From Azadirachta indica (lineage: Eukaryota; Streptophyta; Magnoliopsida; Sapindales; Meliaceae), in contig CM040445.1 in NCBI GenBank assembly GCA_022749755.1, positions 9,135,182-9,199,181 on the forward strand: a stretch of DNA of 64,000 nucleotides, written 5' to 3'. The notes under the pieces are model-generated. The model saw only the letters and a program-made list of their open reading frames with translations. It was not told where the DNA came from and searched no databases. Of the stretch, positions 10,677 through 23,802 are shown in pieces (the stretch's first letter is position 1; each line of letters begins with the position of its first letter). The position numbers and the translations under genes were made by a program.

Positions 10677-13081
10677 ATGACTAAACCAATTAGGAGATTA
10701 AAAATTAATTCTGCTGATCACTTCTACAGCGTTCCTACATCACTATCTAAACTATAAATATTGGACATAATTCGTAAGAAGCTCACCTCTAGGCAAGTTG
10801 AGCTTTTCAGAGAGATATCTGTGAGACATTTTATAGACCTTGATGACCTTCGTTTCTCCAGTAACCTAACCTATTATATGTTGTTACATGAGGCATATAC
10901 ACTAGGTGCCCAAGACAAAAAGGGTTTTAGGTGGGTGGTCGATGTATTCGTTTTTCTCAGGTCGAGTTTGGGCTTATCACAGGCTTAAGATTTGGCAACT
11001 ATCCATCTAAGATAGTTAGGGGCAGCAACCGTTTAAAGGTCTAATATTTTGGTAGGAAAAGTAACATTAAATTGTCTCGGTTAACACTATCTACGAGAAC
11101 TTCGATTTTTCATAAATTGATGATTATAATGCTGTGAAGTTACCGTTGCTTTTTTTTTTATGGAGCGTGTTATATTTGGGAGGGCCCATCATAATTATGC
11201 AGATACATGGTTGTTATGGATATTAGATGATTTGGATGAATTTAACCAATATACTTAGGGTACTGCTGTTTGGCGTTTTACATTTCAGTCGTTGTGCCGA
11301 GTCATGGGAGGACGCTTTACTAGATATCGAAATAAGGTTGACAACGAAGAAAACTCAAAGTGTACATACGATCTCGAGGGTTTGATCATTGCTTTCCAGG
11401 TACGTGGTTCTATTATTTATTTATGCGGACCACATAACGTTTCGCTTAATGTTCATATTATTGCTAATTAACAATTAACATTATTGTTACAGATATGGAT
11501 TTATGAGGCAGTTTTATCTGTTGGTCGTATGTTTGGGCAGATAGTGAACAGTAGTTTACCCCGAATTGTTAATTGGAGGTCAAAGAAGAAAAATTTAACA
11601 GTTGAATTAGTACAAAAGAAATTATTTAACGATTTACATATAAGAAAATAAAGTTTATTTTCTTGTTTGAAAATTTAGTTATTTTATAACTTTTATATGA
11701 TGGATATCATTGTCATTGTTTCTACAGCCTCCCAACGTTGTCCGTACGTTAGAGCCATCCACGAACGAGTTAATGCACCCGTACATCAAAGAATTACTTG
11801 TACTCCTTGATGCTTCTGGCGAGGGTGAATACGGTGGTAATCTATTTTTTGATAATATGCTGACAAACGCACGCACTGACAACGAGGGTGAGTTTGAACA
11901 TGTAGTGAATTAGGGTCCAGTAAGAAAGCTGCACGCTGGGATAGGATACGTATATAATGGTTAGTCGGTATAGTCAACCTTATAGACCGAGTCGATACGA
12001 ATAGAGCCGGTATACAATATGGCATAGATCTTGACAATGGCTTGCTCTACAATATAGACCACGTTCGCAGTACAGTCATGGACACGTCATCAAGCCGTTT
12101 GCGCCTGTTTCTGAGCAAAGATATGCGATGATGTTGCAGTGGATTGAGGGTATCAACGTGCAAATTGAAACAAAATATATCGCCATTACGCCTGATTGGC
12201 TCCGTGGGATTATAGACCATAATGCGTAGCTAGAAGACACTGTAAGTTATATTTACAGTTTTTAGTTTCTTTTCATTTCTTTTCCTCTTTATTTTTTGTT
12301 AAACCTTAAAACTATGTATGTCCTTTTTTCGCTGACATATTTGTCGTATGACTTAGCATGTTGACGAGTTTTTAGATATGGTCGCACATTGACAGCTAGC
12401 CATGCTTTAGGCGATCTCTCAAGAGTGGATCATCGCATCCGCACAGCTCTATGTATGCATTATAATGTGAATATGTTAGATTGTATACACAATTATTGTA
12501 ATTAATATAAAAAAATCTCATGTTTTGTTGGTTGTATTGTAGGCCACCCTTGAGGCAATATGGCGGGATGTGGCCAATGGCACTAAACAGTTGGAATCAT
12601 GTTTCCAAGGCGTTAATATCACGTAGTATGTGGCTGGGGGATAATAAGGGTGTGCGTAAAAATTGGGAGATAGTCAATGTTGTTTACATTCCAGTTACAT
12701 GTGGGTGATCATTGGGTTGCATGTGCCATAAAATTTTTCGATTGTCACATCACGGTGTATGACTCGTCGCTTTCGTCACACTCAGACGTTGCGATGGAAG
12801 GCCATATGAGACCTTTGTGCTGACTACTACCTTATCTTATACGCCATGTTGGGATATATAGGGCAAGACCAGAGATAGGGAATAACATAGAACCTTTCAC
12901 ATTTGAACGAAAGACGTTGGGCGTGCCAAGATAGCATCTAGAGAGTGGTGATTGTGGGGTGTTCACATGTAAGTTCATTGAGTTGCTTGGATTGGGTCGT
13001 TCATTTGACTTTGGCCTTGATTATGGTGTCTTATTAAGGCGTAATATTGCACTGAATTTATTCGTAAGCAAGTTATTATAA
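10677..13081 (+). pseudogene. Captured DUF1985-Ulp1 cysteine protease, broken
   Basis: A DUF1985 domain runs from about 10760 (QVELFREISVRHFIDLDDLRF) through LITGLRFGNYPSK near 10975 to the block before 11399. A GT-AG intron fits 11400-11492, followed by IWIYEAVLSVG. A linker exon starts at 11728. The C48 (Ulp1/SENP) peptidase domain lies at about 12540-13060. Its catalytic His codon is at 12710 (GDHWV), Asp at 12761 (VYDS) and Cys at 12953 (SGDCGVF). The glutamine expected before the Cys motif is a TAG stop at 12932. Stops at 10756, 10987 and 12816, plus frameshifts, prevent translation. Intact Ulp1 relatives cleave SUMO precursors and conjugates. It is convergent with the MURA gene. Confidence 0.87.
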
Positions 13082-13603
13082 GATATTGTCAATATTATAT
13101 ATGACAAATATGTGTATATAAAAATATTTATATTTTCACAAAATTAAATTAATCTAAAATAGTGTTAATGGAACATTATCAAGTAAAAATATATTCGAAT
13201 GATTACATTCCGACAAAGGAAATTAATAAGAGACATAGTAATAATAATATATTTCAACATTTTTTAGGATAATACGAGCAATTCGCAATAACCAACTAAT
13301 TATTTTATGATAAACGAACACTCATATTAGGTAACTTTTATTAAAAACACATTATCCTAAAAATTGGACTTAAACAGATATTATAATACTTAAAATGTTC
13401 ATATATATGAAATTTTAATGTCGAGACAGTTTGTGTATTGTTATGCTGTGAGATTGTTTGTTATTTACTTTTGTGGGGTTGATATTTTAAAAAAAATATT
13501 CTTTTCTTTATATTTTTGGAAAATTTCCCAAAATAAGAGAGTTTATGTAATCAATATAGAGTGTTATGTAGTTTTATCAAGAAATTTTTTTTAGGGGGAG
13601 ATT

Positions 13604-13860
13604 TTGTAATTAATTATGGGACCTAATAATATTTTTAAATTGAAATAATTTTCGGGTACTCTCAATTTTAGGTGCTCGAAAAACATAAGGTACCCGAAAT
13701 TTGGGGTACCCTCTCGGGTCCCATTTTTAGGTACCTATATTTTTCGGGTACCCGAAAATGGTACCCTCATTTATTTTTGTTATTAAAATAATAATTATTT
13801 TATTATTAAATAATTAATAATAAAATAATATAATTAATAATAATTAATTAAACAATTAAT

Positions 13861-13895
<35 letters not shown>

Positions 13896-14210
13896 TGAAA
13901 TAATAATTAATAATAATAATTAATAAAAGTAATAGTAATTTATTAATAATATAATAGTTTTTGGGATTTATATGTAATTAATCATAATATTGTAATTAAT
14001 TATAGGACTTGTATGATATTTTTAAATTAAAATAATTTTCGGGTACCCGAAAAATATAAGGTACTCGAAATTTGGGTGCCCTCTCGGGTCTTATTTTTGG
14101 GTACCTATATTTTTCGAGTACTCAAAATTGAGGATACCCGAAAATGATACCCTCAATTATATTAAATTATTTTATTATTAATTAATTATTTTATTTTTAA
14201 ACAATTAATA
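13604..14210. repeat. Hairpin array B (GGGTACC type), duplicated
   Basis: Two direct copies start at 13604 and 13990 (offset 386). Each holds about 130 bp of small palindromes built on TTTTCGGGTACCCGAAAA, GGTACC and CTCGGGTC, followed by TAA-rich sequence. The first copy keeps the longest perfect palindrome (around 13738-13760). The rest of 13082-14563 is AT-rich and holds no gene that I can see. Confidence 0.8.
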
Positions 14211-14563
14211 AATAAATTAATAATATAATAATAATAAGTAATAATAATAAAATAATATAATTAATAAAAATGATAGTAATTTATTAATAATAATAATTTG
14301 GGTATCCAAATTTCCTTATTACTAATTTTTATATTTCTAATCTTGATATTGTTGTAATTAATCGAATAAATTGTGACACATTAAGCTTTTTAGTAAAAAA
14401 TTATTATAATTCTAAAATATCCATTCTATGACAATAAAAACTAACAATATGATGATAGTATTAATTATAATAAAGTCTTTTAAATAATACAACATCAAAA
14501 TTTTCATTTATTATAAGATTACTAATAATCTTGACTCTATAAAAAATAAATAATATTATCATA

Positions 14564-17171
14564 CTAGTCTAAACGAATTGGATTCTGACACGTCGCATGA
14601 TTGTGGCCAACTTTCTTGCAGTGTGAGCACGTTTTTTTAACCACGTTTTCACTTGTAGACAGAATAAGTTGTTTTCTTGGTCGACTTGTCGGTACTCTCC
14701 CTCGAGGCGACTTAACGATTATATTCTGAAAATTATTAGAAACAACCCAATCACGTTGATTACCTACAGGATATACATTCTCTGTGTAGACCAACACAAG
14801 TACGCCATTCGTATAATAGTGGGAGCAAATGTTGTTATATTGTCCTCTAATAAAACGGGTTGCTGTAAGTATATGTAGGCAAGGTAATTACATTATATCA
14901 AATTGCCGGCGTGTGCAACTCTTTGCGCGTAAATCCACAACATTTTCTTGTCCCACGCTTTTCACTTGGAATTCAAAACTGGAAATAGGGTACACCGTTA
15001 GTCATTCTGATTCTACTTCATGCTTGTTGACTATGGTTTGAGCCCATGGGGAAAGGGTTAGTGATTCACATTTTGCGGCTTCTTCTTTTTTATCATAAAA
15101 CCACCCTTACATTATTGATCGGATTCAATCCAACAATACTATAATTGGGAGCATCCGTGCGTCCCTCAATAGTGCATTCATACTCTCGGCTATATTGGTA
15201 GTCAATATGTCATATCGTCGCTTTGGAAAATGTGCTCTAGCCCATCGATGAAAACCCATTTCATTCTTTAAGTAGTTTGTCGCTGCTGGATATATACCCT
15301 TTAACTTGTCCATCTGATCAGTGAACTTAGCAAATATATAAACCTTAGCAGCATTGTAATACCCAGAGAAGAACGTCTTTGACTTTTTCTCCTAATTCTA
15401 AATTTTGCCTTAATGTTTCCATGAATATGATAAGTTTAAAAGCTGTGATATGCATTCGGGAAAACTGTAGCTATGCCTTTCTCAATGCTGGTGTGTCAAT
15501 CCAAAACAAAAACTAAATCTGAAGTTGAGCCAATTACTTCACGGAGTTTTGACAAAAACCATTCCCAAGATGCGTCATTCTCAGAGTCTCCAATTTTAAA
15601 TGCCACAGGATATATGTGATTATTTCTGTCGGCAACAGCTACCAAAAACAAAGTCCCCCGATAGATCCCTTTTAGAAAGGTACCGTCAAGAGCAATTACC
15701 GGACAAATGGCTCCATGAAACCCTCGGACAGATGCACCGATGGCTACGAAGAAGTACAAGAAATGATCCTCTTCGTCTTTTTCAATATGTGTGATTGTTC
15801 CTGCATTTGTCTCTTGTAACACATGAAAAAGTCGAGGGAGTGCTTTAAATGACTCAATTGGGTCTCCGTTCATTAACCGACACGCTTCTTCTTTTGCCAA
15901 CCATGCCTTCCTATAAGATACAAGCACCCCATAATCATTATGTATGTCGTCTCGAATGTTTTTTGGTGTGTAAATTCTGCTAGGGTCTTGGAATTTGCTC
16001 AAGACATGTTCACCAATTAGCCGGCTACTAGCTTGTTGATGGCCATCCTGCATTTGATCACTTTGGCCTATGTGCACACCCACAATTCTTGTGACGCGGA
16101 AGTACCAATTAGTTCCGTCATTATTTATAGCACGTATCCGCCATTTACATCCATCTAGAACACATTTTGCCTCAAAATGTGTCGTTGTTGATCGATGAAT
16201 GATGAACTGAAAATGCCTCCTTAACGCCATAATACTCAAATCATGTCATAACTCCTTCTTTATTCTAAAAATCTGCCCCACGTGGACATTACCGTCTATT
16301 GAACTCGACATAGCATCTGGGAACATGGTAAATGATATTGGGATGGGAAGAATAATACGGGTAGGAGTTGAACCCCTCATCGCATTATCTTTATAGGCCA
16401 TTGATGTATCGGGTGCCTCACCGCTAACATCCTCTCTTATAGTGGTATCTCATCACAATAATTCATTCTACTTCCTTCTCCATAACAATATGTTCTTTGT
16501 TTAGATGGTTAATTGTCAAAATAGTCATATGTAGGATCTTCATTATATGGGGGCAATGAGCATACACCATAATTAACGTGCCTTTCATGACAGGGCGTTG
16601 AAAGGTACCTCTTCGAAGTGAAATTCACTGTGATCTTGAGAATTTTGTCTGCCATCTCCCAACATGTTATGGTCTAATGGTGTACAAGTTGATGATCTAC
16701 ATTGTTAAAGCGATTACTGCCCCTAGAAGAGACAAATGAACGTACATGTGATTCTCGAATTATATCTTCAAAGGTAGCAGGTCATGTCATTCTAGGTTCT
16801 TCAGATTCTTTTACTTCCGCTCCAACAATGCGGTCCACAGTTATATAAAAAGTAGTCGAACCACCCAATCGAGGACCATTGGCATTAAATAAATGCACTA
16901 GAGACAACAGATCATGGTCATAGATCATATCAATTGGAATAGGTGCAGTGGACAAGTCACTATACTCTCTATACTTCGCCTTTATACAAATTTTGAATTC
17001 TCTTCGATTTATCCGGAGCCGGATATATATTATGTCTGTTAGATTTTGGTAGTTAGAATTTCTTGCTATGGTAATAAGTCAAACTTTTCCACCGACGTAT
17101 TTCTGAATACCATCATCAAATGTTTCCCACAAACCTTCATAATGAACAGAGAATGTTACTAAGTTTTCCAT
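14564..17171 (-). pseudogene. MURA-type transposase, broken
   Basis: The likely start is ATG at 17171 (MENLVTFSVHYEG), a typical MuDR N-terminus. A stop follows after about 31 codons and several more occur to 16240. The uninterrupted block 16239-15496 holds the MuDR DNA-binding region (CVLDGCKWRIRA) and the MULE catalytic domain (PVIALDGTFLKG with the first catalytic Asp, and GDSENDASWEWFL). The part after VFVLD is frameshifted. The block 15313-15125 has FPKRRYDILTTNIAESMN. A SWIM-like remnant lies near 14900, and a C-terminal CCHC knuckle (CSHCKKVGHNHATC) at 14640-14590. It catalysed cut-and-paste movement of the element. The breaks make it inactive. Confidence 0.9.
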
Positions 17172-17263
17172 ACCTATGAAAATACATAAGAATTCAATAT
17201 TGTTGTAATATAAAAATACACCAAAAATATGTAATGTTTACTCACCCATTATTTTTTCTAAGA

Positions 17264-17735
17264 CCATTTTTCGGGTAAAGGAAAAAAATTTTGGATAAGG
17301 CAAAATTTGGCCTTACCTAACAAGTGGTTTTCGGGTAAGGCCAAATTTTGCCTTACCCAAAAATCACTTATTAGGTAAGCCAAGATTTGGCTTTACTCGA
17401 AAAGTGATTTTCGGGTAAGATCAAATTTATTTTTGAGTAAGACAACTTTTCGGGTAAAGCTAAATTTGCCCTTACCCAACAAGTAGTTTTCGAGTAAGGC
17501 TAAATTTTGCCTTACCCAACAAATGGTTGTCTTATCCAAAAATTACTTTTTAAATAAAAGCATATTTTGTCCTACCTTAAAATCATTTTTTTAGGTAAAG
17601 CTACATTTTTTCTTATTTGAAAAGTGGTTGTCTTACCCAAAAACTACTTTTAAGGACAAATTTTGTTTTACCCAAAAAATAGTTTTAGGGTAAGGCAAAA
17701 TTTAGCCTTACCCAAAAAGTGGCTTTGGGTAGAAA
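17264..17735. repeat. Hairpin array C (GGTAAGGC type)
   Basis: About 470 bp of alternating inverted units of roughly 30 bp. The main motif is the near-perfect palindrome GGTAAGGC-CAAATTTTG-CCTTACC, recurring with variants about ten times. It is separated by AAAAGTGGTTTTCGGG and its complement. It lies just upstream of the MURA start, so it may sit in the 5' leader of that gene. Confidence 0.85.
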
Positions 17736-18034
17736 AACTCATGACTCAAAAATTAGTAAACACCTTTATATCCTCAAATCAATCATTATATTTGTATTTA
17801 TACAATAATTAGTTAACTTAATTTAAACACTAAATCAATTACTTTCTATTATTTAAACAAGATTGAATTACAAATTCTAATTTGAGGAAGGATTGAATAT
17901 TTTTAATTTACACGTAAAACACATAATTATATGGTGAAACAAATTACTTAATGTAAGTATCCAACACTTTGCCGTTAAAACTACACTATTGCCGTATCGT
18001 CTACTACCGTTGTTAGTAAGAGATGTGAGTTTGA

Positions 18035-18251
18035 AAAGAGAAAAGTTTAAGTTTATGAGAGTTTGAGTTTGTTAAAGTATAAAATAATAAAAAAAGTGAA
18101 AAAAGTGACTTTCGTAAAAATAAAATAAAAGTGGGCTATTGAGGGTAATTTAATCCGAAAAATAAATTTTCGATTAGATTGATAAAATTTTTTTATAAGA
18201 AACTATTTACGTAAATTCAAAAAATTTTAAGTTTAGTTTAAGAAATTTCCC
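18035..18251 (-). repeat. MULE right terminal inverted repeat
   Basis: Inverted partner of the left terminus, with roughly 80% identity by eye. The outer end is GGGAAATTTC on the minus strand, next to the AATATGTTT target duplication. Confidence 0.92.
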
Positions 18252-18260
18252 AATATGTTT

Positions 18261-19876
18261 TAAACTCTCTTAATTAGGTATATGTATTTTATTTTAGGTT
18301 ACAAAACTCATAATAAAATAGGTGATGACTTCTGTGCACAAAGTCAACAATATTTACTTAGTTTTTGCACTGGTTATTAGGCTTAAAACCCACACAAAAT
18401 TATCACCATACACTTATTTAAACTAACATAATAAACTTCTTTTTTTTAATATTAGAGTCTAATATTGAAGATCAGGTTTCTATTGAGACTTGGAGATTCT
18501 GACAATTATAACTCAGTCCAGATATTTCCACAAACATTGGACAATATTTGTCCTCCAAGTAAAAGATATCTGCCTATGCTTATAGTGAGAAACCCTATAA
18601 ATTATGGAAAGAGTCCTATTACCTTTGGTAAGACTAAAGGAAATGTCTTTTTCACTATCCAGGTTAGGTCTAGATGGCTAATAAGCTTTAAATCATGGGT
18701 TCGTTTACTATTGTACCATTTTAATTAATGAGCATCTAACATGAAAAAATAATATTGTTTAAATGACAAACATATATGCATTTTGAAATACTAGACATTT
18801 GTCATGACAATACAATATCATTTGATTAAAGGGCAGACATTCAGACATTTTGAATGAAAGACATTTGCAGTAATTATTTCTTTAGACATATTATAATAAA
18901 TGATATCATAATAAATAAAGGAATTACACAATCTACACAATAGTGTCTTGTATTAGACAATTGGACAATGTCATAATAAATCCGAGAAAAAATTACATAA
19001 GTTAGAAGATTAGTTCCTCTCTTACAAGAAAAAAAAAATATTTAAATAAATGGAAAAACATTACAGGACTTACATGACTGAATAATATTTTAATAAATTA
19101 AAAATAAATAAATTATAATACCTATGTGGTCGAGTTTTATGCTGCAAGATTGATCTTGTTAAATATTACACCCTTGTTTTTTATTTATTATTTTAATAAG
19201 AAATTTAGATTTTGAAAAAAAAAATGACTTTAAATTAATGTAAATCAATAAAAAAAATAAAAGTATTTAGTAAATACACTTTTTTTTTTTTTGTATTTAC
19301 TAGATATACTCATTAAAAATATTTTTAACTTTATTCACAATTTTAGGATATTCTAACGATGATAGCATATTTATATAATTTATAAATTTTTTAAAGTATA
19401 TTCAATTAAAAATCCCAAAGAAGAAAATAAAAAAACAGTTGGGCGTTAGCAAAATCGTCATATTTAATGTGACGGTCGATAATTTCAAGGCAATTGAAAG
19501 AGACCCATACCTGTAATTTTGCCAAAGGCCCCAACCGTCGTGCTTCGGGGGCTTGTACATGATAACTTTTAAACCTGCTTTCTCAAAACTAGAAGTACAA
19601 ACGACGAAGCACAACTAGACCTGACCTGCTCAGAATTGAATAAATTATATCTTAATTTGTTATTTCATCAAAGTTTAGGGATGAAACTATTATTATAATT
19701 CGCTGACCTAGCGTCCAAGTTTAAATAAACGACACAAAAGTTCCTGACAAAATGTGATGAAGGGCAAACGCGTAATTTGACTTTCTCCTTGAGCCCAAAC
19801 CATTCAACCAAGTTTGCTTTTAGCTTTCACCTTCCTCCTGAAAATTCAACTCAGTCGGTTTGGAACCAGCGCATTC
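18261..19876. other. Intergenic; promoter side of the acyltransferase
   Basis: No gene seen. Around 18460-18720 is a less AT-rich block with the look of an interspersed repeat (phrases such as CCTTTGGTAAGACTAAAGGAAATG); its class is unknown. 19458-19480 holds the inverted pair CGTCA/TGACG. The last 100 bp before 19877 are CT-rich and probably the 5' untranslated region of the next gene. I could not place a convincing TATA box. Confidence 0.5.
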
Positions 19877-22800
19877 ATGGTAGACCTAGATATGGAATCC
19901 ATGGCCGGGGCGATAGGGGTCTCCGTTCCCGTCCTCAGGTTCCTTCTCTGCTTCGTTACCACGATTCCGTTGAGTTTTCTCTCGCGGTTCATTCCGAGTC
20001 GAATTGGCCGTCACGTCTATTCCGCCGGCTCAGGCGCTTTCTTGTCGTATCTGTCGTTTGGGTTCTCCTCAAATCTGCACTTTTTGGTGCCCATGTTGTT
20101 GGGTTATCTTTCTATGGTCCTTTTTCGCGCTAAATGTGGGATCATCACATTTTTCTTGGGCTTCGGATATCTCATTGGCTGGTACTAGCCTTTCATTTTC
20201 TTTTATTTGTTTTTTGATATTGAAGATTAGGTGTTGCATTTTTCTGTTTTTTATTTTTTTAAGATTTTTCTTCTGAATGTCTGTTGCTAAAACAATCTTG
20301 CTTTTTAGTTTTTTGGGGTATTTTGGAATATTCAATGACTAATATTAACAAGCAGTAAGTTTAGCTTAGGTCCGTAATGGTGAAAAAAGACGCATGTTTG
20401 AGTTTTAATGTGAGTTGCTATTCAATAGGAATTTAAGACTTATCCTTTAGTTACTTTTTTTTTTTGTTTTGTTAAATTTTATTCTCATTGCTAAATTTGA
20501 TGGGTGAAATACTTTTTTCCTTGGTACAGAATGATTCATGAAATATTATCGTATGATCAAGTTGTGCCTTTAGATTATATCTATATATGTATGTTGATGA
20601 ATGTTCTCTTATATTCTAATTATCTGAATACAGTAAAGAACAGGGATGTACATTTTCTTTTTTAAAGTTTTAGTTTACATGTTTCAATTTTTGCGTTAGA
20701 TGTTTTAAGTTTTGAAGTTTCAAAATTTACCTTAAATTTCAGGTTAGCTTAATGTTTTAAGTTTTACATTGCAAGACCTTTGATTCTCCAAATTGAGCTT
20801 TTTCCTTACAGCAATTACTTTCTATGAAAATTTTCCTTTTGTTTTTGCTGCAATTTTAAACTCAAATATGTGCATTTTATTCCTGTCCAGTGAGGGCCAA
20901 TAGGACTGTTCGCTTTATGCGTCATTTATTATTGGTATGGTGTTGTGTTTCCATTATTTGCTTCTCCATGTTTTGTCCTCCTGTAATTGTTGTTCTTTTT
21001 AATTACATAATGAGCATCTATTTCATATGTATATGCTTTCTTATTTCAGAATTCTTGACTATTCAATGTGAATTTGTAGCCATGTATATTACATGAGTGG
21101 AGATGCATGGAAGGAAGGGGGTATTGATGCCACTGGTACTCATTCTCTGTGCCTTATCTATCATCTTTGAAAATAACATCAGTAATAATCATTTTATTAC
21201 TTTTATCAAGTACCAGAGTAATTTCTGATCTAATAAATTTGCTAAATGATAGTCTATGATTTTGGTGCTTAATTCTCAACAAAAGCTGTTCTATCCTTTT
21301 CTTGTTATTGCCTAAGTTTTGATGAGTGGCACTGCCTATGTAAGAAATTGGAGGTTTTAAGATTAGTGGTGTATAACCTTTTGTTCTCTCTTGTATTAGG
21401 CTAGTAAGATTGTTGAACTTTAGAGTTCTATGTGTCTTAACAGATGTATATATTGATGTTAATCAACTACCTTTTTCTGTTCATATGAGTGCAACTACTC
21501 TTTTGCTTCGCTGTATGACATGAAGGTTGACTGTGAACTGGTATTTTTAAATATTTAGGAGCATTGATGGTGTTAACGCTGAAAGTAATTTCATGTGCCA
21601 TAAATTACAATGATGGATTATTGAAAGAGGAGAACTTACGTGAACCTCAAAAGAAAAATCGGTTGATTCAATTGCCTTCATTGATCGAGTATTGTGGTTA
21701 CTGCCTTTGCTGTGGTAGTCACTTTGCTGGCCCAGTTTATGAAATGAAGGATTATCTTGAGTGGATTGAAAGGAAGGGGGTAGGTTTATTATGTTCCAAG
21801 TTTATGTTTCTGCATCTTTGTCTTGGTGGAAAATGGTAGTTTTGGTCTTTGTGATTTTATTAATTGTCCTTTCTCAGATATGGAGTGGGCCATGGCCAAC
21901 ACCTTATGGAGCAACACTTCGAGCTCTTCTTCAAGCCGGTTTTTGCATGGCTTTGTATCTTTACCTAGTACCCCATTATCCCTTGTCCCGATTTACGGAA
22001 CCCATATACCAAGAATGGGGTTTCTGGAAGCGGTTGAGTTATCAGTACATGTCTGGATTTACAGCACGTTGGAAATATTATTTCATTTGGTCACTTTCAG
22101 AGGCTTCAATCATTATTTCTGGCCTGGGATTCAGTGGTTGGACAGAATCTTCTCCACCAAAGCCAAAATGGGATCGTGCAAAAAATGTTGACATCCTTGG
22201 TGTTGAGTTGGCTAAGAGTGCTGTTCAGTTGCCACTTGTGTGGAACATACAAGTCAGCACCTGGCTTCGTCATTGTGAGTGTGTCTAGCCTCTGGAGTTT
22301 TACTATGGTATATGATTTAGTCACGGTGAAGTTGCTGCTAATGCCATCTCCATGATGCAAAACTTTAAGTGAGGCTGTAGGTTGTATTTGTGTCTTCTTA
22401 ATTATACATCTAGGCAAGCGTAAAAATTACCAAAAGAATTATCTAAGAGAAATAAATAAAAGAAAAAGAAGGTAAGCCTCGATATAAATATTTTGAACCT
22501 TGCAGTGAATTTCCAGTGAGGAAGATAGGTTTTCTTCTTCTGGATTAAAACATATCATGGATATACAGTAACCACGTGGAATTATAGCATATCTGATATT
22601 TTGCATTCCTGCAGATGTTTATGATAGGCTCGTTCAGCCTGGAAAGAAACCTGGTTTCTTTCAGTTGCTGGCTACGCAGACTGTTAGTGCTGTTTGGCAC
22701 GTGAGTATCTTTTATCTTTGTAATGAAGCTTTAGTCTGAACTTGCTTCCACTCTTTGTGTGTATATAAAAAATTAGTAAGCATGTTTTGATTACAGATGC

Positions 22801-23529
22801 ATTCATGGTTTTCTTGAGCATTCCTCTGCCACTTCTTTTTCTAGTGAATGTTATAGCCAACAAAACTATTAATTTTATTTTGATTGTACTAATTTTATGA
22901 GAACCTTGTACCTGATGGTAATTGTCAAAAATTTTATTACTTGTTGTCCCTGATATGACTTTGTGAGCAATGTTATTTCACTTGTAGATATACTTTGTGT
23001 AGTTCGTTCCTATAATTTATTCTTTCTTATGATCAAATCCTCTACAATTATATACTACTGCTTTTTCTCTATATCACTGATTGATGTCAGCTAAAATATA
23101 TTCATGTTCTAGCACTCGTGTAATCATTTCATCTTATATATGCAGAAAGCATGTGATTTGATTCTTATAATGAACCGGCTGAAGTATAGCCCTAATAATT
23201 TTCGATATATTCTCCTTTTATTGATAAGAATTCCATTGAGCATGAACTGTGAATTGCAGGGACTGTATCCTGGGTACATAATATTCTTTGTCCAGTCAGC
23301 ATTGATGATTGCTGGCTCAAGAGGTACTGACTTAACCACCTTTATTATCGTTAGCTTGGGTAATTATCACTTCTCTTTGCCTTAAATACTCTTGTTCTTT
23401 GAGCAGTCATTTACAGATGGCAACAAGCTCTGCCTCCAAAAATGGATATAGCTAAGAAGATAATGGTGTTTTTGAACTTTGCTTACACAATTCTGGCTCT
23501 GAATTATTCCTGTGTCGGTTTTATGGTTA

Positions 23530-23564
<35 letters not shown>

Positions 23565-23802
23565 AGAGACATTCGAGCACACACATAGGCAATGAAATAA
23601 ACTTTGTGAACTGATATTTGAGTTTTAAGCTTAGTAAAGCTTGCCTTTTCGTATGCTGCAGGTATTAAGCATGCATGAAACAATTGCTTCATATGGGAGT
23701 GTGTATTATATAGGAACCATTCTACCCATCGTATTGATCCTCCTGGGTTACGTTATCAAACCGGCAAGGCCTGTCAGATCTAAAGTCAGGAAAGATCAAT
23801 GA
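19877..23802 (+). CDS. LPLAT1: MBOAT lysophospholipid acyltransferase
   Basis: Eight exons with GT-AG borders: 19877-20181, 21080-21135, 21559-21779, 21878-22274, 22615-22700, 23260-23323, 23407-23525, 23662-23802. They join in frame to 462 codons, the length of the Arabidopsis LPLAT1/LPLAT2 (LPCAT1/2) proteins. The start MVDLDMESMAG matches their N-terminus; an upstream in-frame Met at 19814 would add 21 unrelated residues. Several hydrophobic segments begin with LRFLLCFVTTIPLSF. The MBOAT catalytic pair is Asn about 317 (WNIQVSTWLRH) and His about 355 (SAVWHGLYPGY, across the exon 5/6 joint). Family members act in the ER membrane, moving acyl chains from acyl-CoA to lysophosphatidylcholine and other lysophospholipids (Lands cycle). 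All exons look intact. Confidence 0.95.
23532..23562. repeat. (CT)n microsatellite in the last intron
   Basis: About 15 CT steps lie six bases after the exon 7 donor site of the acyltransferase gene, followed by AGAGAGAC. It is likely length-variable between individuals. Confidence 0.9.

Larger units (their letters stand above)
7859..18251. mobile_element. MULE with captured DUF1985-Ulp1 gene
   Basis: A Mutator-like element of 10,393 bp with a perfect 9-bp target duplication AATATGTTT at 7850-7858 and 18252-18260, the size expected of the Mutator superfamily. Terminal inverted repeats of about 200 bp begin GGAAAATTTTTC on the left and GGGAAATTTCTT on the right (read inward). Inside are a MURA transposase pseudogene (minus), a DUF1985-Ulp1 pseudogene (plus, convergent with it), a TAA-rich array and three sets of hairpin repeats. 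MULEs that carry ULP-like protease genes are known in plants (Kaonashi-type in Arabidopsis, CUMULE in melon), and this one fits that group. Both genes are broken, so it is non-autonomous now. Confidence 0.95.

Noticed and set aside
8360..17735. CRISPR-like interpretation of the regular palindromic arrays
   Set aside because: The repeats vary, have no unique spacers of constant length, and lie in a plant MULE.
18465..18728. 87-codon plus-strand ORF in the acyltransferase upstream region
   Set aside because: No domain, no splice context, and the text resembles an interspersed repeat.
19814..19876. Upstream in-frame start for the acyltransferase
   Set aside because: It would add 21 residues with no match to the family N-terminus, while the Met at 19877 gives the expected start and length.
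20890..21096. 68-codon ORF on the plus strand
   Set aside because: It lies in intron 1 of the acyltransferase and overlaps exon 2 in the wrong frame.
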